Source: an uncultured Bacteroidales bacterium (lineage in GTDB: Bacteria > Bacteroidota > Bacteroidia > Bacteroidales > Muribaculaceae). Taken from it: a stretch of 64,000 nucleotides of DNA. Below, piece after piece: positions 44,861-54,554 of the stretch. The stretch is taken from assembly GCA_902800715.1 (NCBI GenBank), contig CADCFN010000003.1, positions 290,537 to 354,536 on the forward strand, written 5' to 3'. Within the stretch, counting starts at the first letter, position 1. Each line of letters starts with the position of its first letter. The notes under the pieces were generated by a model. It worked only from the letters and a program-made list of their open reading frames with translations, was not told the DNA's origin and did no database searches. Both the position numbers and the translations under genes were made by a program.

Positions 44861-45118
44861 TCAGAAATGGCTCGCTCTCGTTTTCTGAATAATGAATGTC
44901 TCAAAACCATGCTTGAGTAAGCTATCTCTATCACGGTTTAGCTTTTCACATAGTTGGGCTGCTTCATCTTTGTCGTGAAATACCATTGCTTCAGAAACAT
45001 CGAATCCCACGATAGTATTCATTGCAAAAGAAACACCTTCCTCAATAGCTGTTCCCTTAAAATAGAAAACGACATCAGGTTTACCCACTAATGCCGTCTT
45101 TATAACATACTGCTCCAT
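44861..45118 (-). CDS. small protein paired with an XRE regulator
   Basis: An 85-aa protein from ATG 45118 (MEQYVIKTALVGKP), with no recognised domain. The frame is open to 45148, but 45118 lies one base beyond the stop of the XRE gene, an arrangement typical of coupled pairs. A toxin-antitoxin-like or regulator-effector pair is possible, without direct support. Confidence 0.6.
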   Translation of the reverse strand: MEQYVIKTALVGKPDVVFYFKGTAIEEGVSFAMNTIVGFDVSEAMVFHDKDEAAQLCEKLNRDRDSLLKHGFETFIIQKTRASHF

Positions 45119-45119
45119 A

Positions 45120-45311
45120 TCATCTGATCCAGTCTTCAGGTTTAACATGGAATGCTCGACTGATTGCTTCTATATCCTGTTGTGTAGCCGGTTCTCTTCC
45201 ATCCTCTACAGCGATAAGGTGCCTAAGATTTATCCCGGCTTTCTCTGCTAACGCTTTTCTCGTATAAAGCCTACTGGTCCTGAGTTTTGTTATTGATGAT
45301 GCTATGTCCAT
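45120..45311 (-). CDS. XRE-family helix-turn-helix protein
   Basis: The 63-aa protein is a minimal Cro/CI-type HTH: SSITKLRTSRLYTRKALAEKAGI, then NLRHLIAVEDGREPATQQDIEAISRAFHV. It would bind DNA as a dimer. It is the upstream gene of a two-gene unit. No Bacteroidetes promoter was seen directly upstream; the inverted repeat TTGACAAGG at 45337 is close and might serve as its operator. Confidence 0.8.
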   Translation of the reverse strand: MDIASSITKLRTSRLYTRKALAEKAGINLRHLIAVEDGREPATQQDIEAISRAFHVKPEDWIR

Positions 45312-45336
45312 AATCTATAGTCTTTATTAGAAACCG

Positions 45337-45535
45337 TTGACAAGGCTGCATGAGAGATCGTACAGGGGCGCTCACCATAGACCAGTGGATTTACAATGGA
45401 CATTATAGCCAGATTCGTGCAGCATACAGCCCTTGTCAATTAAATAGATGGAGGGATTAGCTTTTCGTAAGGACCGCCGAGAATTGTGTACACGTTCGGC
45501 AGACGAATTTCGTGCAGAACCCCTTAATCCATCTA
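45337..45535. other. structured intergenic element with nested inverted repeats
   Basis: Two folded domains are visible. Domain 1: TTGACAAGG (45337-45345) with CCTTGTCAA (45431-45439). Domain 2: TAGATG (45445-45450) with CATCTA (45530-45535) and GATTA with TAATC inside, enclosing TTCGT/ACGAA (45464-45468, 45503-45507) and GCCGA/TCGGC (45476-45480, 45496-45500). TTCGTGCAG occurs twice (45414, 45509). It may be a small RNA or mobile-element end. Orientation is unknown. Confidence 0.5.
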
Positions 45536-45635
45536 AGTTGGGTTTCCTCTGCAAAATTACTACCATCTCACCACCCCCACAACCGTCTAAAGGTGGCATT
45601 TTTTGAAATAATACGTTTATATCTCATGGTATTTA

Positions 45636-45666
45636 TTGCAATTCCTAATTATTTCCGTTATCTTTG
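45636..45666 (+). promoter_or_regulatory. promoter of the NACHT gene
   Basis: TTG (45636-45638), 20 bases, then TATCTTTG (45659-45666): full consensus, 45 bases before the ATG at 45711. Confidence 0.8.
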
Positions 45667-45710
45667 CATTGTCTAAGTAATTCACAATTCGTTTAATAGT
45701 ACTTGTAACG

Positions 45711-48155
45711 ATGGCAATAAAGAATAAAAAAGAAAAACTTGACTTCTTGCATAGTATTAAAAAAGAAGTAGACATTCATGACCTTTTGGCAGAGGTGTTG
45801 CCAAGACTAGGTTTCAAAGATGTTGAAATTACTCATGAGCGAGGTAATTATCCTGAAAATGGTAAAGACTTAATTTGTTCGTTTCACGATAGAATTGAAG
45901 ACAAAAAAGATTGGTATGCTTTTGTGGTGAAAAAAGGGACAATTAGAGGAACATCTGCGCAGATTAATGAAATAGAATCTCAAATCAAAGACTGTTTTAA
46001 ATATGAATACAGATCGCTAAAAACGACTTCAGAACGCGTTAGAATTAGCAAGGTTAAAGTCGTTACTAATGAACATTTTTCTAGCGGTGCAAAAGATAAG
46101 ATTATATTGAATGATGAAATTAATAAATCAAATGTAGATTTTTGGGATGATGAAAAATTAATACAATTAATAGATCAGCACTACCCCAAATTCTGGCAAA
46201 ATGGCTCTCCAACATATAAAGACTATACTGAGCTATTCCTTCAGACTATTGATCATGACGATTTTTCAAAACGATTGGGGTTATCGGATTCAAAGATCAA
46301 AAAACTTGTGAATCTGTTTATTGAACCTGTTTTGCTTGAAAAAGAAGAAATCGATAATGGGCAAATCGTATATAAAAGAAGAAAAATTAGCTCTGTCTTA
46401 CAAAGTGAACAGAGTGTTTTCATTATTGGCGAGTCTGGTTCTGGAAAAAGTACTCTATTTCGAGAATTAGCTAAAGAAATTATTGAGCAAAATGGGTTAA
46501 GAAATGACTATGAGTTATACCCCATAATAATGTCTTTTAATTACATAAAACAACATAATTATTCCGTTATTCACTCATTAGAAGATTATTTTTCCAACGG
46601 CTTATACAAAGATCTTGACATAGATATTGAGAGCCTACTTACCGAGAATAAGTGTGTCATATTCATTGATGCGTTGGATGAAATAGCATCAAATAAAGAA
46701 AAAGAAAAGGCATTTGATGCAATAACATCTTTTTCAAATATGTATCCAGGCATTAAACTTGTTTGTACGTCTCGACCAAGTGATTTCCTATATCAATGTT
46801 GTGCGGAAAAGCATTTCAGGCCGTTAGAGATAGACAGAATTAACCGTCAGCAAATAACGCAATATATTCAGGCTTATTTCTCAGATAATGAAGTCTTCTC
46901 TAAAAGGCTAATTAAGTCATTAAGGGATTCTGGACTTATAGATAAACTGCCTCAAACGCCTATGACTCTAGCCCTTATTACTGTTATTTTTGATGAAAAA
47001 CAAATAGAGATTCCATCTACAATAACAGATTTATATTCAATATTTGTTGACTTACTTTTGAAGAAATTTGAATTTAAGAAATCAATCGATATAATTGAAA
47101 CAGATGTAAAGCACAATGTACTTTCACATTTGGCAAAACGAATGCATGAAGATGGACTCACGTCAATCTCAGAACAAAACTCATTGAGCATTATTGGTTT
47201 ATATTTGGAAGAGAGGGGCATGTATGAAATAAGCGCAAAAGAGTTGTTATACGATATTATACAGAACAACTCTTTATTGATTGTTAATGAGAGAGAAGAG
47301 ATTCAATTTAAGCATTTGTCATTCCAGGAATTCTTTACAGCTTATGAATTGTATCATCATTTGCAATCTGAAAGGCGATTGTTTATCGATAATTTCCAAA
47401 AATTGTGGTGGCAAAATGTTGCAATATTCTATGCCGGTTTCTCAAAAGATGCCCCCAAACTACTTGATGAGATTATAAAGAAATGTCAATCAACTGAGGG
47501 CATTATTAATCGTTTGAATGTTATGACAGGCCTGGGAAGGCTTATGCAATCTTTATATAGCACGCCCGTGAATAAACGAGTTCGTGGAGTGTTATTATCA
47601 TCTGACCTTTCAAGTAAAATTGTAGAGGAGCTAATACAAACAGATGATAGTCGCTTTGAATACTTTAAGAATTTCTCAAAATACTCAATATATCAAATGC
47701 TTTTAACTGGTTTTGAAATAAGCCATCATTCAATAACATTACAAGAGCCATTGAAAGTCGCTTTTGAGAATATGATTGAAGGTCTTAAGGGAGGTGATAA
47801 ACATAGCTTTGAGCAGATTTATCCATTATTTGTAATGGCTGCCACAATGGGAAATAGCTCTTTTTTGAATTATGGCCCATATAAGGTGTTAATTGAGATT
47901 ACAAAAACTGATGATTTATCTTTATTTGCCCTAGAGGAAATGTGGTTTAGAATTGGTTATAAAGAACTAAATGCTAAACAACGCGAAAATGTTGATATTC
48001 AATGGATAAGAAAAAAGATTCTAAAAAAAATGAATCAGTTGGGACCTATTGATCATTTGGTTAATGTCCCAATTAACAAACTGAAGTTGCCAGATAATCG
48101 AGTAGCCAATGACTCTGATAACCATAACAATAAAGACGATTCCAATGAAGAGTAA
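45711..48155 (+). CDS. NACHT NTPase with N-terminal nuclease-like domain (bNACHT-type)
   Basis: The 814-aa protein is built like a bacterial NLR-related immune protein. Residues about 1-165 look like an Mrr/PD-(D/E)xK nuclease (GFKDVEITHERG...GKDLICSF...WYAFVVKKG). The NACHT core follows: Walker A GESGSGKSTLF near residue 239, Walker B VIFIDALDEIA near 317, then CTSRPSDFL. The C-terminal half is helical and would be the sensor or repressor part. Bacterial NACHT proteins of this kind act singly against phages; no partner gene is needed. It is strongly AT-rich and has its own promoter. Confidence 0.85.
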   Translation: MAIKNKKEKLDFLHSIKKEVDIHDLLAEVLPRLGFKDVEITHERGNYPENGKDLICSFHDRIEDKKDWYAFVVKKGTIRGTSAQINEIESQIKDCFKYEYRSLKTTSERVRISKVKVVTNEHFSSGAKDKIILNDEINKSNVDFWDDEKLIQLIDQHYPKFWQNGSPTYKDYTELFLQTIDHDDFSKRLGLSDSKIKKLVNLFIEPVLLEKEEIDNGQIVYKRRKISSVLQSEQSVFIIGESGSGKSTLFRELAKEIIEQNGLRNDYELYPIIMSFNYIKQHNYSVIHSLEDYFSNGLYKDLDIDIESLLTENKCVIFIDALDEIASNKEKEKAFDAITSFSNMYPGIKLVCTSRPSDFLYQCCAEKHFRPLEIDRINRQQITQYIQAYFSDNEVFSKRLIKSLRDSGLIDKLPQTPMTLALITVIFDEKQIEIPSTITDLYSIFVDLLLKKFEFKKSIDIIETDVKHNVLSHLAKRMHEDGLTSISEQNSLSIIGLYLEERGMYEISAKELLYDIIQNNSLLIVNEREEIQFKHLSFQEFFTAYELYHHLQSERRLFIDNFQKLWWQNVAIFYAGFSKDAPKLLDEIIKKCQSTEGIINRLNVMTGLGRLMQSLYSTPVNKRVRGVLLSSDLSSKIVEELIQTDDSRFEYFKNFSKYSIYQMLLTGFEISHHSITLQEPLKVAFENMIEGLKGGDKHSFEQIYPLFVMAATMGNSSFLNYGPYKVLIEITKTDDLSLFALEEMWFRIGYKELNAKQRENVDIQWIRKKILKKMNQLGPIDHLVNVPINKLKLPDNRVANDSDNHNNKDDSNEE

Positions 48156-48307
48156 GTCTGGCTGTATGCATTTTATTCCAAACATTATTTTCACTTTTAA
48201 ATTTTTATGCGATTTAATCCATTTGGTTTTTGAAATTCATTGGGATTATTTAAGTTGCCTACATGGATAAAAGTCCAAAACTCTAAAAATCTTAATTATT
48301 TTTTTTA

Positions 48308-48344
48308 CAATCGTTTATTTAGCATAGAGCAATACGATTGCTAA
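48308..48344. promoter_or_regulatory. inverted repeats upstream of gajA
   Basis: CAATCGT (48308-48314) with ACGATTG (48334-48340), and overlapping TTAGCA (48319-48324) with TGCTAA (48339-48344), lie 20-50 bases before the gajA ATG. They may be an operator. No clear -7 element was found in the gap 48156-48361. Confidence 0.4.
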
Positions 48345-48361
48345 TTATACAAATCAATAAT

Positions 48362-50545
48362 ATGAAGATAGAATCAGTACATATTAGGAACTTCCGTAAG
48401 TTGAAAAACTGTCATATAGAATTCGGAAAAAACGAAACCATTTTTGTTGGTGCCAACAATAGTGGAAAGACGTCTGCTATTAGCGCCATTGTGTGGTTTT
48501 TAAAGAATAATGAAAAGTTTACCCTCAAGGAATTTACTGCTACCAATTGGGCATTTATTAATGCACTTGGAGATAAATGGATGGAAAAAGACCCTGTTGA
48601 TGAAACATACTTGGATCCCCATAAGTGGGATGAAATCGTACCAGCGATGGACATCTGGATTAGCGTATCAGAAGGAGAGCAATACAGGGTGAATCATTTG
48701 ATACCATCACTTTTCAAATGGAATGGAAAAAAAGTTGGTGTTCGCAGTCAATATGTTCCTATAGACATCACGAAGTTGTATATCGATTATAAAGAAGCGA
48801 AGAAAAAAGCGATGGAATTAGAGGTAACAGAAGAATGGAAGAATGCATCCTCCCCTGAGCTATTTCCCAATAACCTCTGTGACTTCTTAAGCAAAGGGTC
48901 TAATCTCAGAGATTATTTTGATGTAAAATACTATATTATCGACCCCGAAAAAGAACCTGTCGATGGAAATTCTACGCAAAAGACTCCCAACGACGACCTT
49001 AAAAAGAACCCCCTTGAGGAGTTAATAAGGGTAGATACAGTTTTGGCTTCAAGAGATTTCTCTGATCCAGAAGGTAAGGCAGATGACGATATTGATACTC
49101 TATCAAAGCAATTCCAGCAATACTATAAAAGTAATGGCCAAGAAGATGAAGAACTAACACCTGAAGGTTTGGGACTGATTGCTGGTATAGCAGAAGCCAA
49201 CAAAACATATGATGCTAAACTGACTAAAACTTTTGAGACACCCGTAAAAGAACTAAAAAACATCAACTATCCAGGATTTCAGAATCCAGAGATAAGAATC
49301 CGCAGTAAGATTCAGATAGAAGAATCCATTAAGCATGATTCTGCTGTACAGTTTGCTATTCCGGGAATGACTGACTTGGCACTTCCTGAGAAGTATAACG
49401 GTTTAGGATATCGAAATCTCATTTCTATATATCTGAAGTTGATGGACTTTAGAGAAAAGTGGCTAAAAGTGTTAAACGAAAAACCTATTGAGCCTATTCA
49501 TCTGGTATTTGTAGAAGAACCAGAAGCTCACCTGCACGCACAAGCGCAACAAGTGTTTGTTAAGAAAGCATTTAAAGCCCTCTGTAATAACAAAATCATC
49601 AAGGACAATCCTTGGTTAAGCACTCAACTTGTTCTGAGTACACATTCAAACCATGTTGTAAACGAACTTGATTTGAATTGCATGCGTTATTTCAGGCGTG
49701 TTATGGATACCATCGATAAGATCCCTATTTCAAGGGTTATTAACCTATCGAGTACGTTTGGCCCTGAAGATGAAACAAAAAGTTTCGTAACAAGATATAT
49801 TAGATTGACTCATTGCGATATGTTATTTGCGGATGCGGTAATATTGGTTGAAGGACCTGCGGAAAAGATATTAGTACCTAGTTTCATCGCGAAGGCTGGA
49901 TTAGATTCATATTATATATCAGTTATTGAAGTTAATGGTCGTCATGCTCACAGTTTTAAGAACTTAATTGAGAAAATTGGAATACCAACACTTGTAGTAA
50001 CTGATATTGACGCGACAAAGAAAGAAAACGGAAAAGATGTTCCTGTAATTACAGCAAAAGGCAAAGGTTACAAGACAGGCAATCCTGCTATTAAGTCGTG
50101 GATGCACGGCAAAGAGTCAATTGATGAGTTATTAGCATTGAATGATAATGACAAGCAGATTAAAAATGTCCGCATCGCTTTTCAGACTCCAGTTAATGTG
50201 AAATGGGATCCAGACAAAGATGAAACAACAGAGATCTGCCCCTACACATTTGAGGATGCACTGATTATGTCAAATCTCCAGTTGTTTCGCCAAGATGGCC
50301 TGAAAAAAATGGGTGCGATTACAACAATAGCTAATTTGTTGAGAAAGAGTGAATCTGCGGAAGAGTTACAGGTGTACATATTTGAGAAACTTGAACACAA
50401 GGGTGGGTTCCAAAAAGCTGATTTTGCTAATAATCTGTTGTATGCCAATAATTTCGATGAACTAAAACCGCCAGAGTATATCCTAGAAGGGTTGAAATGG
50501 TTGAAAATGTATCTGGACACTAATGGAACAGGCGATGGTAAATAA
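48362..50545 (+). CDS. gajA: Gabija GajA-like OLD-family nuclease
   Basis: The 727-aa protein is an OLD-family ATPase-nuclease. The ATPase has SVHIRNFRKLKNCHIEFG, Walker A VGANNSGKTS, Walker B LVFVEEPEAHLHA and H-loop LSTHSNHVV. The TOPRIM nuclease starts AVILVEGPAEKILVP, with VVTDIDA as its acidic pair. Next to a UvrD-like helicase this defines a Gabija defence system. The protein is longer than the type GajA (about 580 aa), mostly through a larger ATPase insert. ATG 48362 is the start; an in-frame TTG at 48338 is not needed. Confidence 0.88.
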   Translation: MKIESVHIRNFRKLKNCHIEFGKNETIFVGANNSGKTSAISAIVWFLKNNEKFTLKEFTATNWAFINALGDKWMEKDPVDETYLDPHKWDEIVPAMDIWISVSEGEQYRVNHLIPSLFKWNGKKVGVRSQYVPIDITKLYIDYKEAKKKAMELEVTEEWKNASSPELFPNNLCDFLSKGSNLRDYFDVKYYIIDPEKEPVDGNSTQKTPNDDLKKNPLEELIRVDTVLASRDFSDPEGKADDDIDTLSKQFQQYYKSNGQEDEELTPEGLGLIAGIAEANKTYDAKLTKTFETPVKELKNINYPGFQNPEIRIRSKIQIEESIKHDSAVQFAIPGMTDLALPEKYNGLGYRNLISIYLKLMDFREKWLKVLNEKPIEPIHLVFVEEPEAHLHAQAQQVFVKKAFKALCNNKIIKDNPWLSTQLVLSTHSNHVVNELDLNCMRYFRRVMDTIDKIPISRVINLSSTFGPEDETKSFVTRYIRLTHCDMLFADAVILVEGPAEKILVPSFIAKAGLDSYYISVIEVNGRHAHSFKNLIEKIGIPTLVVTDIDATKKENGKDVPVITAKGKGYKTGNPAIKSWMHGKESIDELLALNDNDKQIKNVRIAFQTPVNVKWDPDKDETTEICPYTFEDALIMSNLQLFRQDGLKKMGAITTIANLLRKSESAEELQVYIFEKLEHKGGFQKADFANNLLYANNFDELKPPEYILEGLKWLKMYLDTNGTGDGK

Positions 50546-52373
50546 TATTGACAGTCAGGTTGACGAAACTCTAGAGAAATGCATTCTTTCTTCACCAAGA
50601 AGGAGTTTCTTCCTATTTGCAGGTGCTGGTTCTGGTAAGACGTTCTCTTTAGTTCTTTTGCTGAAAAAGATACGCGACAGAATTGGAAAGGAACTTTTGA
50701 TGCAAGGAAAAAATGTGGCGGTTATTACCTTCACTAATGCTGCTACAAATGAAATAATCAATCGACTAGATTATAGTCCAGTATTTCATATCTCTACAAT
50801 CCATAGTTTTGTTTGGGATGTTATCAGGTATTACCAAATAGACATCAAGACGCTCTACTGTAGATATATAAAAGAAGAGATGCTTACGTTGAATGAAAAG
50901 TTGAATGGAGCAAAGAATAAGACCACAAAGACATATTATGCCAATCAGGAAAAGCTGGATCGTCTGAAAGAAAGGCTGGAAAAAGCAGAGAAAATAGAGA
51001 GATTTGTCTATAATCCAAATGGCAGTAATCCTGAGTATAATGCATTGAAACATGCTGAAGTTATTAGAATCTCAGCACATATGATAATTAACAATCCCAT
51101 GTTGCAACGCATTATAGCACAGCGGTATCCTGTTTTATTGATTGATGAAAGCCAAGACACCAAGAAAGAGCTAGTGGATGCTTTTTTAACAATACAAAAG
51201 AATTATCATGATTGTTTCACTTTGGGGCTTATTGGAGACCAGAAACAACGTATTTATTCAGACGGAAAAGAGGATATGGTTAGCGTTATACCAACAGACT
51301 GGGAGAAGCCTGTGAAGAAAATGAACTATCGCTGCGCCAAACGTATTATCCAGTTGGCAAACATCATTGGAAAGGATATTGATATCCATGCCGAACAGAA
51401 TCCGCGAGAAGATGCTAGAGAAGGTTGGGTAAGATTGTTTATTATTCGGTTGCTTGACGGTATAAATAAGGAAGATGAAGAACAAACCGTCATGAAGATT
51501 ATGAACGACTATACTGGGGATGCAAAATGGTTTGGACCAAACGCTGATATTAAAATACTTACATTGGAACATCTGATGGCGGCCCGCAGATTGGGATTTG
51601 ACAAGTTTTTTGCACCGCTGTCGAAAGTCACAAAGTATCAAATGACCTTTCTGCAAGGGAACGTATCAGAGATAGAGTTTTTTGCGAAAGAGGTAATTCC
51701 AATAGCTGAATCTATCAAAGGTGATGGTCGCATTGCATTAGAAATATTGAAGGCTAGTTCTCCTCTATTGAACAAACAGAATATCGAAAAGCCATATGAT
51801 CTGTATCTGATATGTAGAGAGGAAGCAAAAAAAATTGCTGACATTGTAAATGGGAATAGCACCATTCGTGAGGTTGTTGATGCAATTATGAAGTCTCAAC
51901 TTTTAGTAGTTCCAGATATTGTGAAACAAGCATATTTGTTGAATTCGTCTGATATTGATGATACTACAGAAGATGAATTAAAAGCATGGGTAGAGGTGAT
52001 GGATTTACCTATTGTAATGGTAAAGCGGTATGATGACTACGTAAATCACCATTCAAGATTCGATACTCATCAAGGAGTGAAGGGCTTAGAATTTGAACGG
52101 GTTATGGTCATTATCGATGATTCAGAGGCTAAAGGTTTTATGTTTAGCTATGACAAACTGTTTGGGGTCAAGGAGCTATCTGATAAAGATTTAAAAAATG
52201 AAACAGAAGGCAAAGAAACCGCAATAGAACGAACGCAAAGACTATTCTATGTTACATGCACTCGTGCAAGAGAATCTCTTGCAGTTGTCATGTATACAAG
52301 TGATCCTGATAAAGTCAAAGCTCAGGCAATTAATAAAGGATGGTTTATAGAAGAAGAGATAACAATACTATAA
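50523..52373 (+). CDS. gajB: Gabija GajB-like UvrD-type helicase
   Basis: The 616-aa superfamily 1 helicase has Walker A FAGAGSGKTFSL, motif Ia ITFTNAATNEI, motif II LLIDESQDT, motif III LGLIGDQKQRIYSDG, motif IV-like MNYRCAKRI, motif V HQGVKGLEFERVMVI and motif VI FYVTCTRARESL. It senses nucleic acid and works with GajA. The gene overlaps gajA by 23 bases if ATG 50523 is used, or 11 bases from ATG 50535. Confidence 0.9.
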   Translation: MEQAMVNNIDSQVDETLEKCILSSPRRSFFLFAGAGSGKTFSLVLLLKKIRDRIGKELLMQGKNVAVITFTNAATNEIINRLDYSPVFHISTIHSFVWDVIRYYQIDIKTLYCRYIKEEMLTLNEKLNGAKNKTTKTYYANQEKLDRLKERLEKAEKIERFVYNPNGSNPEYNALKHAEVIRISAHMIINNPMLQRIIAQRYPVLLIDESQDTKKELVDAFLTIQKNYHDCFTLGLIGDQKQRIYSDGKEDMVSVIPTDWEKPVKKMNYRCAKRIIQLANIIGKDIDIHAEQNPREDAREGWVRLFIIRLLDGINKEDEEQTVMKIMNDYTGDAKWFGPNADIKILTLEHLMAARRLGFDKFFAPLSKVTKYQMTFLQGNVSEIEFFAKEVIPIAESIKGDGRIALEILKASSPLLNKQNIEKPYDLYLICREEAKKIADIVNGNSTIREVVDAIMKSQLLVVPDIVKQAYLLNSSDIDDTTEDELKAWVEVMDLPIVMVKRYDDYVNHHSRFDTHQGVKGLEFERVMVIIDDSEAKGFMFSYDKLFGVKELSDKDLKNETEGKETAIERTQRLFYVTCTRARESLAVVMYTSDPDKVKAQAINKGWFIEEEITIL

Positions 52374-52824
52374 TTACTGTTGGAATAGAGTCATCAATTA
52401 CATATTAGGCGTGACTAAATTCTGCTTGAGACCTTTCATATATGAATAAATGGACACAACCTATGGGTTGTAAACTTTTGGAGGCAAGTTATAAAAGCAT
52501 AGTTGGTATCGTCTGAGATAAGAGTTCTGGTCGTTCCCTTTCATTTTGCCCCGGCCGAACCGAAAAAAAAGAAGAGCGACATCAACACTTCTTCAGCATT
52601 GATATCACACTTCGATCGGACTCTCTTGATTTGAATCGACGGTGGCAGCTTAAGGCCGGTGTCTATCCAAAACAAGATAATAGCGCCCGGGATGGTGGTT
52701 TTCCGGCTAACTCTTCGCTAGTCGGTCCTTTTCCATCATTATATTGTTGTCGCCCCTTACATATCCGCCGGCATGTCTCTTCTATTATAGCCAGCAGTCC
52801 AAAATGGGGCGTAATTCTCTTTAG
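52374..52824. other. gap after gajB with folded GC-rich segment
   Basis: A small hairpin ACAACC-TATG-GGTTGT (52456-52471) may end the gajB transcript. A GC-rich, foldable patch follows: GATGG (52691-52695) with CCATC (52733-52737) outside CCGGCTA (52703-52709) with TAGTCGG (52719-52725). No gene is supported. It may be a decayed mobile element or an unrecognised RNA. Confidence 0.4.
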
Positions 52825-53883
52825 TTATTTATAAGGCAATGCTGACCTGACGTAACCGCTTATAAGGTGCTGGTACTCACGAGGCATATATTCAGCAATT
52901 ACACTACAATATAGTTTCCACTTATCGGCATCTGAGAGAAAGATTTCATCTTTTTTCCAAATTCTCGCTCTTTTTTTGTAAATGAGTGTGACTTTTTTGT
53001 CCCATTTTCTGTATTCCTGGATTTCTTCAACCAATCCAAGCCGCCCCATGCAATTAAGGACAAACTCCATATCATAGAAAAGAGCGGTCGATAGATTCCC
53101 AACCATTAGAAAATAATCCATGTTAAACCCATTTCTGTATATACATGGAAGTGACTTGTTTTCGTTGATGAAATGAGCAATCAACCTGTATAATATCTCT
53201 GATGCTTTCCCTTCTTTAATAGTGCCATGTGACTTTGCCTGTACTAGAAGAAAACCGAGGTCACGATTACCATAACGTTCCTTCAATCGATCAATCTCCA
53301 GACTAAAGAGTGGATGGTTCCTAAGTCTGATACTCAATTCTTCATAGTTCTCACCTGGATATAATGATGCTATATTCTCGATTAAGTAATCTACAGGAAA
53401 GTGTTGAATGATAATCCTCTCACATTGTTTTTCTTTGTATTTCTCCCATACGAATTTGAAATCATCAATCAGAGAATCATCCCAACAATAGTCGTTGATG
53501 CTAAAATAAACCCAATGCCTGTCTTCTTTTGATCCATGTAAAAAGGCTCTTATAATTTGGGTTTGGGTTACATGAGATTGCCCCTTAAAACGATCCCTTA
53601 GTCTATCTCTGGCATCTAATCTTGTAACATTATCCTTGCTGCCAAAATCAATTATTAGTGAAGAGATTGATTCATTCTTTCGCTTTAGAACGAAATCAGC
53701 CAGCTCATACAAATCGTTTGAAAGCCAATACCGATAACGTCCACACTGGATTATCTTTTTCTGAAGGGTTTTCAATTCTTCATGATTGAGAGCAAACACT
53801 AATGACATCAATACAGAACCAGCGCCTTCATTTTCCGATTCTTGATAATGCTTAAGTATGTAGTCTAATGGCTTCATCGTCAA
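52825..53883 (-). CDS. unknown protein, paralogue B of a duplicated family
   Basis: The 352-aa helical protein has no recognised domain. It is clearly related to the product of 54555-55751: both start with LxYIL(K/T)HYQ, then LNHxELKxLQxK, DRF(K/D)xQ, CER(I/V)(I/V)Ixx(F/L)PV(D/E)YxIEN and CMG(R/E)LGL(V/T)EE. The length and repeated helices suggest a scaffold or recognition protein. It is the last gene of a five-gene operon. Being duplicated within one operon, the two proteins may form a heteromer. Confidence 0.72.
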   Translation of the reverse strand: MTMKPLDYILKHYQESENEGAGSVLMSLVFALNHEELKTLQKKIIQCGRYRYWLSNDLYELADFVLKRKNESISSLIIDFGSKDNVTRLDARDRLRDRFKGQSHVTQTQIIRAFLHGSKEDRHWVYFSINDYCWDDSLIDDFKFVWEKYKEKQCERIIIQHFPVDYLIENIASLYPGENYEELSIRLRNHPLFSLEIDRLKERYGNRDLGFLLVQAKSHGTIKEGKASEILYRLIAHFINENKSLPCIYRNGFNMDYFLMVGNLSTALFYDMEFVLNCMGRLGLVEEIQEYRKWDKKVTLIYKKRARIWKKDEIFLSDADKWKLYCSVIAEYMPREYQHLISGYVRSALPYK

Positions 53884-53897
53884 CTATAACACTGGAT

Positions 53898-54218
53898 TTA
53901 AATAAATGCTGTTAAATCGCCTTTGACGATCTTCCCATCCTTGATCTCTATGACGTAATAAGTTGGTTCGCCGGCACCCTGCACAATGGCAATAGCGTTA
54001 CGGCCAGGCACCTCATGGATGGTTAGACTAGAGCCACTGTTCTTTATCGTGTTGAATTTTCCTCGAATGTAATCGGCATAACCATCATGATCCAATGATT
54101 CAAAGACCCACATGGAGTCATATTGAAATTCCGGTGCAAGGTGCTGTATCAATAATTCAGGATTTAGTGTACGCCAAGCCTCAGCAAGGTCATGTACTAT
54201 TTGTTCGTTCGTATTCAT
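53898..54218 (-). CDS. NTF2/SnoaL-like small protein
   Basis: The 106-aa protein looks like an NTF2-fold domain: NEQIVHDLAEAWRTLNPELLIQHLAPEFQYDS at the start, DGYADYIRGKF and a C-terminal YVIEIKDGKIVKGDLT strand. Such folds bind small ligands or act in protein assembly, sometimes as immunity proteins. No catalytic residues can be assigned. It lies 14 bases before paralogue B and 40 bases after the zinc-ribbon gene. Confidence 0.75.
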   Translation of the reverse strand: MNTNEQIVHDLAEAWRTLNPELLIQHLAPEFQYDSMWVFESLDHDGYADYIRGKFNTIKNSGSSLTIHEVPGRNAIAIVQGAGEPTYYVIEIKDGKIVKGDLTAFI

Positions 54219-54258
54219 GATTTTGTATTGTTTGTGTTTTGTTGTCTTTTGTATCTGA

Positions 54259-54528
54259 TTAATCCCACATACCAGCGGGTTCCAGTTTCATGAAGCCACC
54301 GCATTTCGGACAGATGTTATTCCATTTTATCAGATTAGTTTTCCCGCATTGGTCACATTTCTCGTGGCCTTCAAGAATCTTCCAATCGTCATTAATCGGT
54401 TTCTCCATGATGTGGTGACAATCCTGGCAAATAAACGCTTCCAGAAAAACGGCAAAACCAGGCCCCAATGACAACTCCTCGGTTTCAAAACCACACTTAT
54501 CACATTTAAATATCGCTGATGCTCCCAT
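54259..54528 (-). CDS. double zinc-ribbon protein
   Basis: The 89-aa protein has four CxxC pairs: Cys9/12, 34/37, 58/61 and 73/76, enough for two zinc ribbons. FKCDKCGFETEELSLGPGF is the first knuckle and CPKCGGFM the last. The function could be nucleic-acid binding or protein docking. It sits between the two paralogous genes of the operon. Confidence 0.8.
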   Translation of the reverse strand: MGASAIFKCDKCGFETEELSLGPGFAVFLEAFICQDCHHIMEKPINDDWKILEGHEKCDQCGKTNLIKWNNICPKCGGFMKLEPAGMWD

Positions 54529-54554
54529 ATCGAAATTATTTATATTACAATTTC

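Noticed and set aside
45337-45535. retron msr-msd RNA
   Set aside because: The nested repeats recall retron RNAs, but no reverse transcriptase is encoded nearby.
52631-52834. 67-codon plus-strand frame after gajB
   Set aside because: Runs through the folded GC-rich patch, no family signal, no promoter.
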